Shown here: positions 63,961 to 64,000 of the stretch, piece after piece
How the letters are laid out: each line of letters starts with the position of its first letter
How positions within the stretch are numbered: position 1 is the stretch's first letter
Assembly: GCA_013398175.1 (NCBI GenBank)
Contig: VZRZ01002000.1
Location: 83,140-147,139 of the forward strand
Direction of reading: 5' to 3'
Source: Climacteris rufus
Lineage: Eukaryota > Chordata > Aves > Passeriformes > Climacteridae
DNA length: 64,000 nt
Position numbers and translations under genes: made by a program
Notes under the pieces: model-generated
Told to the model about the DNA's origin: nothing
The model's database searches: none
The model's input: the letters and a program-made list of their open reading frames with translations, nothing else

Positions 63961-64000
63961 AGGGATGGGGAAGGGGATGGGGATGGGGATGGGGATGGGG
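63961..64000. repeat. (GGGGAT)n array running off the right edge
   Basis: The window ends in AGGGATGGGGAAGGGG followed by repeated GGGGAT hexamers. The true length is unknown because the array is cut by the window edge. The plus strand has at least five G4 tracts separated by two bases, a strong G-quadruplex pattern. Confidence 0.95.

Larger units (their letters stand above)
44269..64000. other. Intron (or 5' flank) upstream of the first visible ARHGAP32 exon
   Basis: The exon at 44160-44268 has a good acceptor, so at least one more exon lies upstream. None was recognised here, though a non-coding first exon could be missed. The region holds the 23-bp and 48-bp minisatellites, three CR1 loci (the one at 51427/51680 counted once), the duplicated block around 51511 and GC-rich patches at 55680-55880 and 60050-60550. 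A perfect 7-base hairpin (AAGCGAT/ATCGCTT, 59550-59573) is also present. Confidence 0.75.

Noticed and set aside
1..64000. Endogenous retrovirus or full-length LINE
   Set aside because: No gag, pol or reverse-transcriptase motif and no paired LTRs were seen. All CR1 pieces are short 3' fragments.

Overview
The window looks like about 64 kb of a bird genome, probably a songbird. The evidence is a scatter of about 20 short CR1 LINE 3'-end fragments with the typical avian terminal sequence (ATTCTGTG-type end, 'GGTTGGAAGGGACCTTAAAG' in antisense), several GC-rich minisatellites, and an assembly gap inside a CpG-rich promoter. There is no bacterial or viral gene organisation. Almost every long open frame in the window is a by-product of tandem repeats or CR1 fragments.

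The only gene I can support is ARHGAP32 (RICS / p250GAP / PX-RICS, a Rho-family GTPase-activating protein), read on the minus strand. Three consecutive coding exons are visible with consensus splice sites and matching phases: 44160-44268, 27219-27310 and 25142-25226. Together they encode 95 whole codons, from a 'MMKSSVH' start region through 'RPDWEETLSAM', 'CGSTASMKVK' and 'KGHFPKMAECAHFHYENVDFG'. This is the stretch just before the PX domain. The exon upstream of 44268 and the PX/SH3/RhoGAP exons downstream of 25142 were not found, so the window sits in the long 5' introns of the gene. In chicken this locus is, to my recollection, on microchromosome 24.

Layout: 1-3256 intron-like sequence. 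3240-3975 a CpG island with a 344-base gap and a minus-strand splice donor, a candidate internal promoter. 3976-25141 intron, holding a 27-bp minisatellite (9230-10176), a diverged 145-bp repeat pair and CR1 pieces. 25142-27310 two exons enclosing a 2-kb intron that carries a 31-bp minisatellite of 17 identical copies and a candidate TATA/CCAAT promoter with its own first exon. 27311-44159 a 16.8-kb CR1-rich intron. 44160-44268 the upstream exon. 44269-64000 intron or 5' flank with 23-bp and 48-bp minisatellites, an assembly duplication around a single N at 51511, and a G-rich hexanucleotide array running off the right edge.

The best candidate for something undescribed is the TATA/CCAAT promoter plus first exon at about 26156-26320 (minus). 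Its splice donor is a good consensus, and its short ATG frame joins in the correct phase to the next ARHGAP32 exon. This would give an ARHGAP32 isoform with a new 8-residue N terminus. The intron it would use is two-thirds minisatellite, and every repeat unit carries a splice-acceptor-like CTTCTGCAG. I saw no mobile gene system, CRISPR array, tRNA or rRNA.
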